Shown piece by piece: positions 1-9,274 of a DNA stretch of 64,000 nucleotides; position 1 is the stretch's first letter; every line of letters begins with the position of its first letter. The position numbers and the translations under genes were made by a program. The notes below the pieces were generated by a model. That model did not search any database, was not told where the DNA came from, and worked only from the letters and a program-made list of their open reading frames with translations. Source of the DNA: Flavisphingomonas formosensis (GTDB lineage Bacteria > Pseudomonadota > Alphaproteobacteria > Sphingomonadales > Sphingomonadaceae); assembly GCF_009755815.1 (NCBI RefSeq), contig NZ_WRPK01000006.1, positions 1 through 64,000 on the forward strand, read 5' to 3'.

Positions 1-168
1 TGCGCTGCTCATAACCATCCCGTCTTCATCTGGGCATGGTCACGATGGCGGCGAATACACCAGTCTGTCGCCGCCTGTTGTCATCGAAGAAAACGGGTTA
101 ATACGCAACTGTAGTACTAGTGATCGCAACAAAAGGCCGGACATATGATCGCAAGCGATCCGATCAAA

Positions 169-393
169 TTATCCTCTCAGCCTCTTGCAAGAGGGAGCCG
201 TCCACATATGCCGGTTGCGACAGCTGTTGTAACCGATCCGCCAATGCCCGCAGTCGGTGCAGGCCTCGACGTGGCCGTCAAGGGCGGCGGTGCGACAATG
301 TTCGATCGCCGACATGATCTTGAGCTGGTGCAGACTCAGATGCCCGGCATGCGCGGCGCGATAGGAGGGGCTGGCGGCGCGGAAGATAGCCAC
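169..393 (-). pseudogene. IS91-family transposase, N-terminal zinc-binding fragment
   Basis: The frame encodes the start of an IS91-type transposase: the region HLSLHQLKIMSAIEHC followed by CTDCGHWRIGYNSCRNRH is the zinc-binding N-terminus of that family, where the histidine would normally be followed by CPKCQ. Here the match stops after CRNRH and runs into unrelated residues and a stop, so only about 60 of the several hundred residues remain. The break lies near position 206. No terminal end of the element could be found in the 168 bases to the left. It is an inactive remnant that marks old transposition next to the hexuronide locus. The family call is from memory of conserved motifs. Confidence 0.7.
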
Positions 394-445
394 ACGGGAC
401 CTGACCCGTGTTCATCGCCGCGCACCATTCCGTCATATGAGCTGC

Positions 446-1750
446 CTATCGGACATTGTTGAGCTCGGTGACGGCGTAGCGCGGCAGGAGCAGGTGTAGC
501 ATTGCGAGCGCGGCCAGATAGGCAAAGGCGGCGACGACGAAGATAGGTCGATAGCTTCCCAGGTGCTCCAATATCGTGCCAGCGAACTCGGCCATGATCA
601 TGCCGCCCAGTGCGCCACCCAGCCCGCCGAGCCCGATCACGGAGCCGGCAACATGGCGCGGAAACAGGTCGCCGGGCAGTGCGTAAAGGTTGGCGGAAAA
701 GGCCTGGTGACCGGCGCAAGCAAGACCGATCAATGCCACCGCCGTCCAGATGCCCGGTGCCGAGGCCGCAAATGCGATCGGTACCGCGCAAAGTGCGGCC
801 GCCAGCATAGCCGCCTTGCGTGCGTTGCCCAGGCGCCAGCCGTTGCCGAGCAGGCGGGAGGACATCCAGCCGCCCGAGATCGAGCCGATGTCCGCGCAGA
901 GATAGATCAGCACGAGGGGCGGCCCGAACTCGGTGATCTTCAGATGATAGCGGCGACTGAAGAAGTCAGGCAGCCAGAACAGGAATGTCCACCACACCGG
1001 ATCGATCATGAAGCGGCCGAGGACATAGGCCCAGGTCTGCCGCATCCGCAGGAGGTGGGATAGCGAGATGCGGATAGGCGCGGTGGTGCTTGCCGGATCC
1101 GATTCGATCCACGACAGCTCCGCAGCGCCGACGGCTTTGTGGTCACGCGGGCTGCGATAGAAGAGGAGCCATCCGGCCAGCCACACGATCGTGAGCATGC
1201 CGGTGGCGATGAAGGCCATCCGCCAGCCGAACGCGACGGCGATGAACGGCACGATCAGCGGCGTCAGCAGCGCGCCGATATTCGACCCCGCATTGAAGAT
1301 ACCGATAGCCAGCGCCCGCTCGCGCGCAGGGAACCATTCGTTGGCGGCGGCGAGTGCGGCAGGGAAGGTGCCTGCCTCACCCATCGCCAGCGGAATGCGC
1401 GCGATCAACATGCCGCGGGTCGACGTGAAGGCGATGTGCGCAACATGGCCGATCGTCCACAGCACCACCGCGACGGCATAACCGGCTTTGGCACCGATCC
1501 GATCGACTAGCCGCCCGAATATGACGTACGATAGGCCGTAGACCGCCTGGAACCAGATCGCGAGATCGGCATAGCCCGTCTCGCTCCAGCCGTAGCGCCT
1601 CTGCAGATCGGGTTTCAGCACGGGGAGGACGAGCCGATCGACATAGCTCAGCACCACCGCCAGGAAGAGAAAAGCACAGACGATCCAGCGGACATGGCCC
1701 CGCGGCTTGGCGCGCGATATCTCCGGTTCTTCGGCTGCGCCCGCTGCCAT
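446..1750 (-). CDS. MFS transporter, hexuronate (ExuT/ACS) type
   Basis: A 434-residue inner-membrane transporter with about 12 hydrophobic segments, in the anion:cation symporter branch of the major facilitator superfamily, which takes up hexuronates and related acids. The N-terminus shows VVLSYVDRLVLPVLKPDL in the first helix and GRLVDRIGAKAGYA in the loop between helices 2 and 3, a typical MFS signature. The start is supported by a GGAGAGAGGGAG stretch just before the ATG. It is transcribed divergently from the TonB-dependent receptor, and two copies of the putative UxuR operator lie between them, so it is probably induced with the glucuronate genes. The exact substrate (free hexuronate or small glucuronide) cannot be read from the sequence. 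Confidence 0.85.
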   Translation of the reverse strand: MAAGAAEEPEISRAKPRGHVRWIVCAFLFLAVVLSYVDRLVLPVLKPDLQRRYGWSETGYADLAIWFQAVYGLSYVIFGRLVDRIGAKAGYAVAVVLWTIGHVAHIAFTSTRGMLIARIPLAMGEAGTFPAALAAANEWFPARERALAIGIFNAGSNIGALLTPLIVPFIAVAFGWRMAFIATGMLTIVWLAGWLLFYRSPRDHKAVGAAELSWIESDPASTTAPIRISLSHLLRMRQTWAYVLGRFMIDPVWWTFLFWLPDFFSRRYHLKITEFGPPLVLIYLCADIGSISGGWMSSRLLGNGWRLGNARKAAMLAAALCAVPIAFAASAPGIWTAVALIGLACAGHQAFSANLYALPGDLFPRHVAGSVIGLGGLGGALGGMIMAEFAGTILEHLGSYRPIFVVAAFAYLAALAMLHLLLPRYAVTELNNVR

Positions 1751-1825
1751 CTCCCTCTCTCCTTTTCGTCGTGACGGCCGGCTCGCGCGACAGCTTGTCC
1801 CGAACGCTCGAACAAAATTATAAAT

Positions 1826-1836
1826 TGGTCAAGCCA
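1826..1836 (+). promoter_or_regulatory. putative UxuR-type operator, site 1
   Basis: TGGTCAAGCCA lies in the divergent region between the MFS gene and the TonB-dependent receptor, about 75 bases before the MFS start. It differs by one base from the sites at 9185 and 14295. The dyad form fits operators of the GntR/FadR family, one member of which is encoded at 10771-11553. Assignment to that regulator is inference. Confidence 0.55.
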
Positions 1837-1931
1837 CATGATCCGGATATCTGCCTTGGGAAGGGCGGCTTCGCTATGCAAGGGCCATCTAAAGGCTGAT
1901 TTCAAATCTGCACCAACCACCCTCTTGCATT

Positions 1932-1942
1932 TGGCCTGACCA
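1932..1942 (-). promoter_or_regulatory. putative UxuR-type operator, site 2
   Basis: TGGCCTGACCA on the plus strand is the exact reverse complement of the site at 9185 (TGGTCAGGCCA). It lies 62 bases before the TonB-dependent receptor start, on the receptor side of the divergent region. Two sites 106 bases apart could allow both promoters to be repressed. Confidence 0.6.
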
Positions 1943-2004
1943 CATCGTAACCTTGGCAACATAGTCCTGACGTCTATCAGGCAATTCCAGGGAGGAGCGT
2001 GGCC

Positions 2005-4326
2005 ATGGCGCTGCATTTCATTCGAATCGGATCCTCGGCTCTTGCGATCGGCACCGCATTGTGGACCACCGCCGCTTCCGCAGCAGTGGCCCAGGCGGCA
2101 CCGGGCGACGACACCACGGCGCCTGCCGCGCCATCACCGACGCCGAACGTTGGGCCGGCCGTGTCCGACGCCGCCAGCTCAGGCGAGATCATCGTCACTG
2201 CCAACAAGCGCGCCGAGAATGTGCAGCGCGTGCCGCTCGCCGTGTCTGTGCTGGCACCGACGCAGCTCAAGTCCGCCGGCGTCACCCAATTCTCTGATCT
2301 CGGTCGCGTCTCGCCCTCGCTGGTGATCCGCACCGCCGAGCAGCCGGTCAACTCCAACGTGTCGCTACGTGGCGTTGGCACTTTCGCGTTCGGCATAGGC
2401 GTCGAATCCTCGGTCGCCGTACTGGTCGACGAGGTGCCGCTCGCCTTCTCGGCGCGCGCCTTCACCGATCTGCCCGACGTCCAGCGGATCGAGGTGCTGC
2501 GCGGTCCGCAGAGCACGCTGTACGGCAAGTCCGCATCGGCCGGCCTGATCAACATCATCACGCGCGAGCCGACCTCGAGCTTCCACCTCACAGCCAATGC
2601 GCTGGTCACCAGCGATTCCGAGCGCGGCGGCAATTTCAGTGCATCGGGCCCGATCAACGCGAATCTCGGCTATGTCCTGTCGGCCAGCTATTCGAGCTGG
2701 GACGGGAACGTGAAGAACCTGTTCAACGGGAAGGACGCCAACGGTCGCGAAGCATTCACTACCCGCGGCAAGCTACGCTGGGAGCCCGGCAGCAACGTCA
2801 AAATCACCGTCTCCGGCAATTATCTCAAGGGCAACACCACCGTCGGCCGCCCCTTCACGCACATGTCGCCGACCGCGCTGTTCCGCGGCACCGCCGGCCT
2901 GACCCAGCCGGTCGTGATGCCCGGCGTCACCGTCGGCCCGGACAATACGGACATAAGCAACAACTTCGATTCCCGCACCCGCTATGTCGGTTACGGCGGC
3001 TATCTGCGCGGTGAGATCGGCCTCGGTACCATGACGCTGACCTCGATCACCTCCTACGATCACTTCCATCTGTGGGATTATCTTGATCAGGACGACACGT
3101 CCTATGCTGGCAATCTCGGCAATAACAACCAGATCGGCCAGTTCCGGGAGCATCAGGTCACGCAGGAAGTGCGCCTGCAATCGGCCGCCGAGAAGCCGTT
3201 CCGCTACACGCTGGGTCTTTATTATGCCAATGTGCACTTCGCGCGTCCGTTCGTGCGCGGGCCGTATTTCTCGCTCGCCAACTGGTATGCCACAAGCGAA
3301 TCCCGCCAGATCGCGGGCTTTGCGCAGGCCGACTACACGTTCCTGACCAAGTTCACGCTGACCGGTGGTGTGCGCGTGCAGAACGAGAAGGTGCAATACA
3401 CCTTCAAGGACAATCTGGCGGTGGCGCCCGCACCCTCGCTCTTCAGCGGTAGCGCCAAGGATACGGCTCCAACCTGGAAGGCGAGCCTGCGCTATCAGGC
3501 TACTGAAAATCTGATGGCCTTCTTCACCTATGCGACCGGCTACAAGGGCCAGACCTACGATCTCACCACCGGCTTCAATGCGAACCGGGCTGCCGCCGGC
3601 CCGATCAAGCCCGAGAAATCGCGCGACAAGGAACTCGGCATCCGCTGGCAGTCGTCCGATCGCCGGTTGACCGCAAACTTGACGTTATTCGACACGCATT
3701 ATCAGAACCTGCAGGCGCAGACGATCGAGACGCTGGCCGACGGCACCTCCAATTACCGGCTCACCAACGTCGGCGGGCTGACGACCAAGGGAATCGAGTT
3801 CGAAGGCACTGCGCGCATTCTGAACGATATGAACCTGCGTGGTTCGGTCACCTATCTCGACGCCAAGTACAGCTCCTATCCGGTCGCCCAATGCTATCCG
3901 CTGCAGACCCCTGCGACGGGTTGCGATACCACCACCTCGCCGAGTTCCCAGAACCTCACCGGGACGCGCGCGGTGCAGGCGCCGAAATGGAAATTCGAGA
4001 TCGGCGGCGACTATTCGCCCGCGATTACGGATACGCTGAACGGCGTGCTGCAGGCGGACTGGCAGTATCAGAGCAGCATGTTCTTCCAGGCACATGATCC
4101 GGAGACTTTTCAATCGGCCTACAGCATCGTCAATGTCGGCGTCGGCGTGCGTGCCGCCAATCACCGCTGGGAACTGATCGGCTTCGTCAACAACCTGTTC
4201 GACAAGCAATATTATGGGTCGCTGGTGAACACCGCCGGCAATTTCGGCAACCAGATCGCCACTCAGGCGGTGCTGCCGCGCGATTTCCACCGCTACGGAG
4301 GTGTCCGCTTCGGCTTCAACTTCTGA
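2005..4326 (+). CDS. TonB-dependent receptor of the hexuronide locus
   Basis: A 773-residue outer-membrane receptor that would import an oligosaccharide or glycoconjugate using TonB energy. It has a cleavable signal peptide (about residues 1-30, ending near AVAQAA), a TonB-box-like EIIVTANKRAENVQRVPLAV near residue 70, a plug domain containing RIEVLRGPQSTLYGKSASAG, and a long beta-barrel ending in the aromatic residues RFGFNF, as required for outer-membrane insertion. A GTG two codons earlier is possible, but the GGAGGAG ribosome site is better spaced for the ATG used here. It opens a probable operon with the alpha/beta hydrolase and the beta-glucuronidase. The ligand is inferred from these neighbours. 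Confidence 0.9.
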   Translation: MALHFIRIGSSALAIGTALWTTAASAAVAQAAPGDDTTAPAAPSPTPNVGPAVSDAASSGEIIVTANKRAENVQRVPLAVSVLAPTQLKSAGVTQFSDLGRVSPSLVIRTAEQPVNSNVSLRGVGTFAFGIGVESSVAVLVDEVPLAFSARAFTDLPDVQRIEVLRGPQSTLYGKSASAGLINIITREPTSSFHLTANALVTSDSERGGNFSASGPINANLGYVLSASYSSWDGNVKNLFNGKDANGREAFTTRGKLRWEPGSNVKITVSGNYLKGNTTVGRPFTHMSPTALFRGTAGLTQPVVMPGVTVGPDNTDISNNFDSRTRYVGYGGYLRGEIGLGTMTLTSITSYDHFHLWDYLDQDDTSYAGNLGNNNQIGQFREHQVTQEVRLQSAAEKPFRYTLGLYYANVHFARPFVRGPYFSLANWYATSESRQIAGFAQADYTFLTKFTLTGGVRVQNEKVQYTFKDNLAVAPAPSLFSGSAKDTAPTWKASLRYQATENLMAFFTYATGYKGQTYDLTTGFNANRAAAGPIKPEKSRDKELGIRWQSSDRRLTANLTLFDTHYQNLQAQTIETLADGTSNYRLTNVGGLTTKGIEFEGTARILNDMNLRGSVTYLDAKYSSYPVAQCYPLQTPATGCDTTTSPSSQNLTGTRAVQAPKWKFEIGGDYSPAITDTLNGVLQADWQYQSSMFFQAHDPETFQSAYSIVNVGVGVRAANHRWELIGFVNNLFDKQYYGSLVNTAGNFGNQIATQAVLPRDFHRYGGVRFGFNF

Positions 4327-4381
4327 TCCCTGGGGCGGGGCCGGGCGCCCCGCCGCCTTCGGCCTCGAGGAGAGTTGCATA

Positions 4382-5695
4382 GTGCCCCGATTCCGCCGTC
4401 GCGCCCTCGTCGCCTTGTTTGCGCTGGTCACGGTCAGGCCCCTCGCGGTGTTCGCGCAGGACGCGCCGGCGAAGCCGCCTGTGGATGCGCCGGCGCTCGC
4501 CGCGCTGGGGCCGCTTCCGATCGGCGTCGCCGATGTCGAGTTCGTTCAGCTAGAGCAGATGGATCCGGCGAATGGCAGGGATCGGCCTGAGCTTGCCGAT
4601 CGCCACGTGACGATGAAGGTCTGGTACCCGGCGGGGAAGGCGGGGCGCGGAACCGTGTATCATGCCGCCATGACCGGCGAGGCGGGGGCAGACGTGCCTT
4701 TCACCGTGCCCGGCATCGCCACGCCCGCCGCGCCTGCCGCCAAGGGTTCCTTCCCGCTGATCATCCTGGCGCACGGTTATGGCAATGTGCCCGAGGCTCT
4801 GTCCTGGCTCGGCGAGAACCTCGCCACCAAGGGCTATGTGGTCGTCGCGCCCTCGTTCCGCGATCCGCCGATCAACATCCGTACGACGCAGGCGATGTCC
4901 GGTCCGATCGCGCGGCGCCCGCTCGATATCGTCTTTATCACCGCCGAGGCGCAGCGCCGTGCGCGTGCGGGGCAGGGGCCTTTCGCCGACGCCGATCCCA
5001 CGCGCACCGCGCTGATCGGCTATTCGATGGGCGGTTACGGCGTGCTCACCGCCGCCGGCGCCCCGCTCGATCCCGGCCTGGCCCAGACCACCCGCGGTGC
5101 GCTCACGCCCTATGTCGCGGGCGGCGATCGGCAAGGCGAGATCCGGATCGCCGATCTCAAGGCGGTGGTTGCGATCTCACCGCCCAGCGACGTCCGCGGC
5201 ATCAAGACCTGGGCTGCGCCGGGCGTCGGCGCGATCCATGTGCCCACCTTCTTCATCGTCGGCAGCCAGGATCACACCGTCGGCTACGATCCCGGCGTCC
5301 GCACGCTCTTCGAGACCGAGACCCACGCACCGCGCTATTTGCTGACCTTCCGCGAAGCCGGGCACAGCATTGCGCTGATCGGCGCGCCGCCCGAGATGCG
5401 CGGCAATTTCTGGAACGAGGACTGGTTCGAGGATCCGGTCTGGCGCAAGGATCGGCTGCTGCCGATCCAGCAGCATTTCATCACCGCCTTCCTCGATCGC
5501 TACGTCAAGGGCGATACCGCGAAGGCGGCCTATATCGACGGCCTCGTTCCCGACGCAAGCGCCGGCAAATGGGCCGACGCGCCCGGCGGCCGCTATGCCG
5601 GCTTCAGCCCCGGCGCGCCGACCTCGACGATCTGGAAGGGCTTCCAGCCGAGCCGCACTGCAGGGCTGTCGTTGGAGTTCAAGCCGGCGAATTAA
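4382..5695 (+). CDS. exported alpha/beta hydrolase (dienelactone hydrolase / PAF-acetylhydrolase-like)
   Basis: A 437-residue protein with an N-terminal signal peptide (RRRALVALFALVTVRPLAVF, then AQDAP), so periplasmic or outer-membrane associated. The catalytic triad of an alpha/beta hydrolase is visible: nucleophile elbow GYSMGG near residue 215, acid GSQDHTVG and base EAGHSIAL. The central domain resembles esterases of the platelet-activating-factor acetylhydrolase or dienelactone hydrolase type. The start is a GTG preceded by GAGGAG; a longer frame beginning at 4301 would overlap the receptor gene and place residues before the signal peptide. Its place between the receptor and the beta-glucuronidase suggests it removes acyl or ester groups from the imported glycoconjugate, which is inference. 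Confidence 0.8.
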   Translation: MPRFRRRALVALFALVTVRPLAVFAQDAPAKPPVDAPALAALGPLPIGVADVEFVQLEQMDPANGRDRPELADRHVTMKVWYPAGKAGRGTVYHAAMTGEAGADVPFTVPGIATPAAPAAKGSFPLIILAHGYGNVPEALSWLGENLATKGYVVVAPSFRDPPINIRTTQAMSGPIARRPLDIVFITAEAQRRARAGQGPFADADPTRTALIGYSMGGYGVLTAAGAPLDPGLAQTTRGALTPYVAGGDRQGEIRIADLKAVVAISPPSDVRGIKTWAAPGVGAIHVPTFFIVGSQDHTVGYDPGVRTLFETETHAPRYLLTFREAGHSIALIGAPPEMRGNFWNEDWFEDPVWRKDRLLPIQQHFITAFLDRYVKGDTAKAAYIDGLVPDASAGKWADAPGGRYAGFSPGAPTSTIWKGFQPSRTAGLSLEFKPAN

Positions 5696-5720
5696 TCCCG
5701 GCTCTATCGAGGAGAGAAGG

Positions 5721-7628
5721 ATGCGCGCGATGGCACGGGGCTTGGGCGGGATTGTCGCGGCCGCGCTGATGGCCTCCGTTGTCTCGGCGGCGGTAGAACC
5801 CCCTTCGACTGTGGTTACCGCGCTGCCACTCGCCACGGCGCAGAATTCGCCGCTGCTCGTCTCGGCCGACATGCGCGGCGGCATCGATCTCTCCGGCCCT
5901 TGGCATTATTCGATCGACCCGTTCCGCGCGGGCCTCGCTGGCTTTCATGGCGAGACGCCCGATCTGGGTCAGCGGCGCTACCTCGACATCGACGTCGCCA
6001 AGGAAATGGCGAGCGACAACCGGGCGATGTACGAATTCAATCTCGATCATGCGCCCCTCACGGTGCTGCCCTCCTCCTGGCTGACCGCGGCGCCCGAGAT
6101 GCGCCATTATCAGGGGCTGGTCTGGTATCAGCGGCATTTCGACGTGCCGGCCAGCCGCCACGGCCGCCTCTTCCTGCGGTTCGGCGCGGCGAATTATTCG
6201 GCTTATGTGTTCCTCAACGGCAAGCCTGTCGGCCGGCACGAAGGGGGCTTCACACCCTTCGCTTTCGAGGTGACCGGCCTGCTACGCGACGGCGACAACC
6301 AGATCACCGTTGGCGTCGATAGCCAGGCGACGCCTGCCACCGTGCCGCCGCCGGTGACTGACTGGGAAAATTACGGAGGCCTCACCCGCCAGGTTCGGCT
6401 GGTCGAGACGCCCGACACGTTCGTCGACGACGCCTGGGTGCGCCTGACCCGCGATGGGCAGATCGCGGCCGACGTGCATTTGAACGGCCCCGCTGCCGCG
6501 AAGAAGACCGTCCGCCTGCGCATCGGGGAACTGGGCGTCGACATACCCGGCACGACCGATGCGCAGGGCAATTGGCATGGCGCCATCGCCGCGCCCGCCG
6601 CGCTCGTGAGATGGTCGCCCGACCGGCCCAAGCTCTATGACGTTGCGGTCGACGCGGGCGAGGATCATTGGAAGGATCGCATCGGCTTCAGGACGATCGA
6701 GGTGCGCGGCACCGACATCCTGCTCAACGGCAAGCCGATCTTCCTGCGCGGCATCTCGCTGCACGAGGAAGAGATCGGCGCCGCGCCTACCCGCGCCATC
6801 ACCCCCGCGTCCGCCCGCGCGCTGCTCGGCGAAATCAAGGACGGGCTGCACGGCAACTACGTCCGCCTCGCGCATTACCCGCACAGCGAACTGATGACGC
6901 GGACCGCCGACGAGCTCGGCCTGCTCGTGTGGAGCGAGGTGCCGGTCTACTGGATGATCGCCTGGGACAACCCCGCTACACTGGCGACCGCGCGCAACAT
7001 GCTCGCCGAGAATATCCTGCGCGATCGCAACCGGGCGTCGATTGCGATCTGGAGCGTCGCCAACGAAACGCCCGTCACCGATGCGCGCAATAGCTTCCTG
7101 CGCACGCTCGTCGCCGATGCTCGCAGGCTGGACGACACGCGGCTGATCAGCGCCGCATTGCTCGTCGATCACGGCAAGGGACCGGGCGCACCGGTGATGA
7201 CGCTCGCCGATCCGCTCGCAGAAGCGGTCGATGTGCTCGCGCTCAACACATATAACGGCTGGTACACCGCCGATCGGCTGAGCGATTTGCCCGCCACCCG
7301 GTGGAACGTGCCGACGGACAAGCCGCTGGTGTTTTCGGAATTCGGTGCGGATGCGCTGGCCGGCTTCCACAAGCCGCAGAAATTTTCCGAGGATTACCAG
7401 GCCGATTATTACCGTGCCACGCTCGCAATGGCGGACAAGCTTCCCACGCTGCGCGGCATGTCCCCCTGGATCCTCAAAGACTTCCGATCCCCGCGGCGGC
7501 AGAATCCGGATTTCCAAATGGGCTGGAACCGCAAGGGCCTGATCTCCGAGACCGGAGTGCGCAAGATGGCCTTCTATGTGCTGTCGGATTATTATCAGGC
7601 GAAGGACAAGGCGGCCGCGGCCAGATGA
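5721..7628 (+). CDS. GH2 beta-glucuronidase/beta-galactosidase, exported
   Basis: A 635-residue glycoside hydrolase family 2 enzyme. After a signal peptide (MARGLGGIVAAALMASVVSA region) come the sugar-binding jelly roll (YQGLVWYQRHFDVP, FLRFGAANYSAYVFLNGKPV), the immunoglobulin-like domain and the catalytic TIM barrel. The acid/base glutamate is in IAIWSVANE and the nucleophile glutamate in PLVFSEFGADA. FLRGISLHEE is the family's conserved barrel entry. The start chosen has GGAGAGAAGG directly upstream; a longer frame from 5595 would run into the preceding gene. Beta-glucuronidase is preferred over beta-galactosidase because every neighbour handles glucuronate. It would release glucuronate in the periplasm for uptake by the MFS transporters. 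Confidence 0.82.
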   Translation: MRAMARGLGGIVAAALMASVVSAAVEPPSTVVTALPLATAQNSPLLVSADMRGGIDLSGPWHYSIDPFRAGLAGFHGETPDLGQRRYLDIDVAKEMASDNRAMYEFNLDHAPLTVLPSSWLTAAPEMRHYQGLVWYQRHFDVPASRHGRLFLRFGAANYSAYVFLNGKPVGRHEGGFTPFAFEVTGLLRDGDNQITVGVDSQATPATVPPPVTDWENYGGLTRQVRLVETPDTFVDDAWVRLTRDGQIAADVHLNGPAAAKKTVRLRIGELGVDIPGTTDAQGNWHGAIAAPAALVRWSPDRPKLYDVAVDAGEDHWKDRIGFRTIEVRGTDILLNGKPIFLRGISLHEEEIGAAPTRAITPASARALLGEIKDGLHGNYVRLAHYPHSELMTRTADELGLLVWSEVPVYWMIAWDNPATLATARNMLAENILRDRNRASIAIWSVANETPVTDARNSFLRTLVADARRLDDTRLISAALLVDHGKGPGAPVMTLADPLAEAVDVLALNTYNGWYTADRLSDLPATRWNVPTDKPLVFSEFGADALAGFHKPQKFSEDYQADYYRATLAMADKLPTLRGMSPWILKDFRSPRRQNPDFQMGWNRKGLISETGVRKMAFYVLSDYYQAKDKAAAAR

Positions 7629-7636
7629 CCCCCGTC

Positions 7637-7652
7637 ACCGGGCCGCGCCCGG
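7637..7652. terminator. GC-rich hairpin between convergent genes
   Basis: CCGGGC-CGC-GCCCGG lies in the 32-base gap between the ends of the beta-glucuronidase and glpK genes, which point at each other. There is no T-run on either side, so it is only a weak candidate for a shared transcription stop. Confidence 0.25.
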
Positions 7653-7660
7653 GCGACGCG

Positions 7661-9154
7661 TCATGGATGCCGGAGCGTCCGCGCCAATGCGTCCTCCCAG
7701 CCGGCAAGCAATTGCTGGCGAAGCGCCGCATCCATCGCCGGCTTGAAGCGGCGTCCCTGCGCATGCGTGGTCGCCAGCGCATCCAGATCCTTCCACACGC
7801 CCACGCACAACCCAGCGAGGAACGCGGCCCCGAGCGCCGTGACCTCGAGATGTTCCGGCCGCTCCACCTCGATCTCCAGCAGATCGGCAAGGAACTGGCA
7901 GAGCCAGTCGTTCGCGGCCATTCCGCCGTCGACGCGCATCACCGTCGGCCTGGCCCCGCCATCCTCGACCATCGCAGTCAACAGATCGCGCGTCTGGTAG
8001 ACAACTGCCTCAAGCGCGGCGCGGGCCAGATGCGCCGCGGTGGCGCCCAGCGTCAGCCCGAAGATCGCGCCGCGCGCATCCGGATCCCAGTGGGGCGCGC
8101 CCAGGCCAACGAAGGCCGGCACCATGTAGACCCCGTGGCTGTCGGGCACGCGGGTGGCGAGGCTGTCGGTGTCATGGGCATGGGTGATCACGCCGATGCC
8201 GTCTCGCAACCATTTGATCGCCGCCCCCGCGACGAATATCGACCCTTCGAGCGCATAGGTCGTTCTGCCGTCGAAGCGATAAGCGGGCGTGGTCAGCAGC
8301 CGGTTTTCCGAGGTGACCGCCTCTTCGCCCGTGTTCAGCAGCATGAAGCAGCCGGTGCCGTAGGTGGATTTCGCCATGCCCGGCTCGAAACAGGCCTGCC
8401 CGAACAAGGCCGCCTGCTGATCACCTGCCATGCCCGCGATAGGTATTGACGCGCCCAGGAGGTCGGGCGTGGTCTCGCCGAAGCGATAGCTGTTGTCGTG
8501 AACCTCGGGCAGCAACGCCATGGGCACTTCGATCAGCTTGCAGAGATCCTCGTCCCAGCGCTGCGCGTGGATGTCGAACAGCAAGGTGCGGCCGGCGTTG
8601 GTGGCGTCGGTGGCATGGACCTTGCCGCCGGTCAGGCGCCACAGCAGGAAGCAATCGATCGTCCCGAACGCGAGTTCGCCCTTTTCCGCCCGCGCCCGCG
8701 CGCCCTCGACATTGTCCAGGATCCAGGCGAGCTTCGTGCCAGAGAAATAGGGATCGAGCAGCAGCCCGGTCCTGGCGCGAACCATGTCCTCGTGGCCTTG
8801 CTCCTTGAGCGCGGCGCAGGTTTCGGCGGTGCGGCGATCCTGCCAGACGATCGCGTTGTGGATCGGCGCGCCTGTCTCGCGATCCCACACCACCACCGTC
8901 TCGCGCTGGTTGGTGATGCCGATGCCCGCGATCCGCTCCGCGCCGACACCGCTGGCTTCGATCGCTTCGCGCGCGGTGGCGAGCGTGTCGCGCCAGATAT
9001 CCTCGGGATCATGCTCCACCCAGCCGGGTGCCGGATAATGCTGCTGGAATTCGCGCTGTGCCGTCGCGACGGGGGCGCCCGCATTGTCGAAAACGATGCA
9101 ACGCGTGGAGGTCGTGCCCTGATCGATGGCGAGGATGTGATGGGCTGCGGGCAA
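7661..9154 (-). CDS. glpK: glycerol kinase
   Basis: A 497-residue FGGY-family kinase that phosphorylates glycerol to sn-glycerol-3-phosphate with ATP. The N-terminal nucleotide-binding motif [15 protein letters not shown], the conserved [14 protein letters not shown] and the C-terminal [20 protein letters not shown] are all typical of GlpK, and the length matches the family. The start is a TTG with GGAGAG upstream. It is divergent from glpD with a 120-base spacer that carries a copy of the putative UxuR operator. Its location inside a hexuronide locus is unusual and suggests that glycerol is released from the same substrate. No glycerol facilitator gene lies beside it. Confidence 0.95.
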   Translation of the reverse strand: MPAAHHILAIDQGTTSTRCIVFDNAGAPVATAQREFQQHYPAPGWVEHDPEDIWRDTLATAREAIEASGVGAERIAGIGITNQRETVVVWDRETGAPIHNAIVWQDRRTAETCAALKEQGHEDMVRARTGLLLDPYFSGTKLAWILDNVEGARARAEKGELAFGTIDCFLLWRLTGGKVHATDATNAGRTLLFDIHAQRWDEDLCKLIEVPMALLPEVHDNSYRFGETTPDLLGASIPIAGMAGDQQAALFGQACFEPGMAKSTYGTGCFMLLNTGEEAVTSENRLLTTPAYRFDGRTTYALEGSIFVAGAAIKWLRDGIGVITHAHDTDSLATRVPDSHGVYMVPAFVGLGAPHWDPDARGAIFGLTLGATAAHLARAALEAVVYQTRDLLTAMVEDGGARPTVMRVDGGMAANDWLCQFLADLLEIEVERPEHLEVTALGAAFLAGLCVGVWKDLDALATTHAQGRRFKPAMDAALRQQLLAGWEDALARTLRHP

Positions 9155-9184
9155 CGTTGCTCTCCAGGCACATTATGATTGAAT

Positions 9185-9195
9185 TGGTCAGGCCA
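9185..9195 (+). promoter_or_regulatory. putative UxuR-type operator, site 3
   Basis: TGGTCAGGCCA, preceded by AAT, lies in the glpK-glpD divergent spacer, 31 bases before the glpK start codon. It is the same sequence as sites 2 and 4. Finding it here ties the glycerol genes to the hexuronate regulator. Confidence 0.6.
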
Positions 9196-9274
9196 GTTCA
9201 CTACTAATCCCAGAGTTGCGGTCAAGCAAGCCGCACCCATCCATTGCGTTCTTCACTGCCCGGACTTTGCCTTC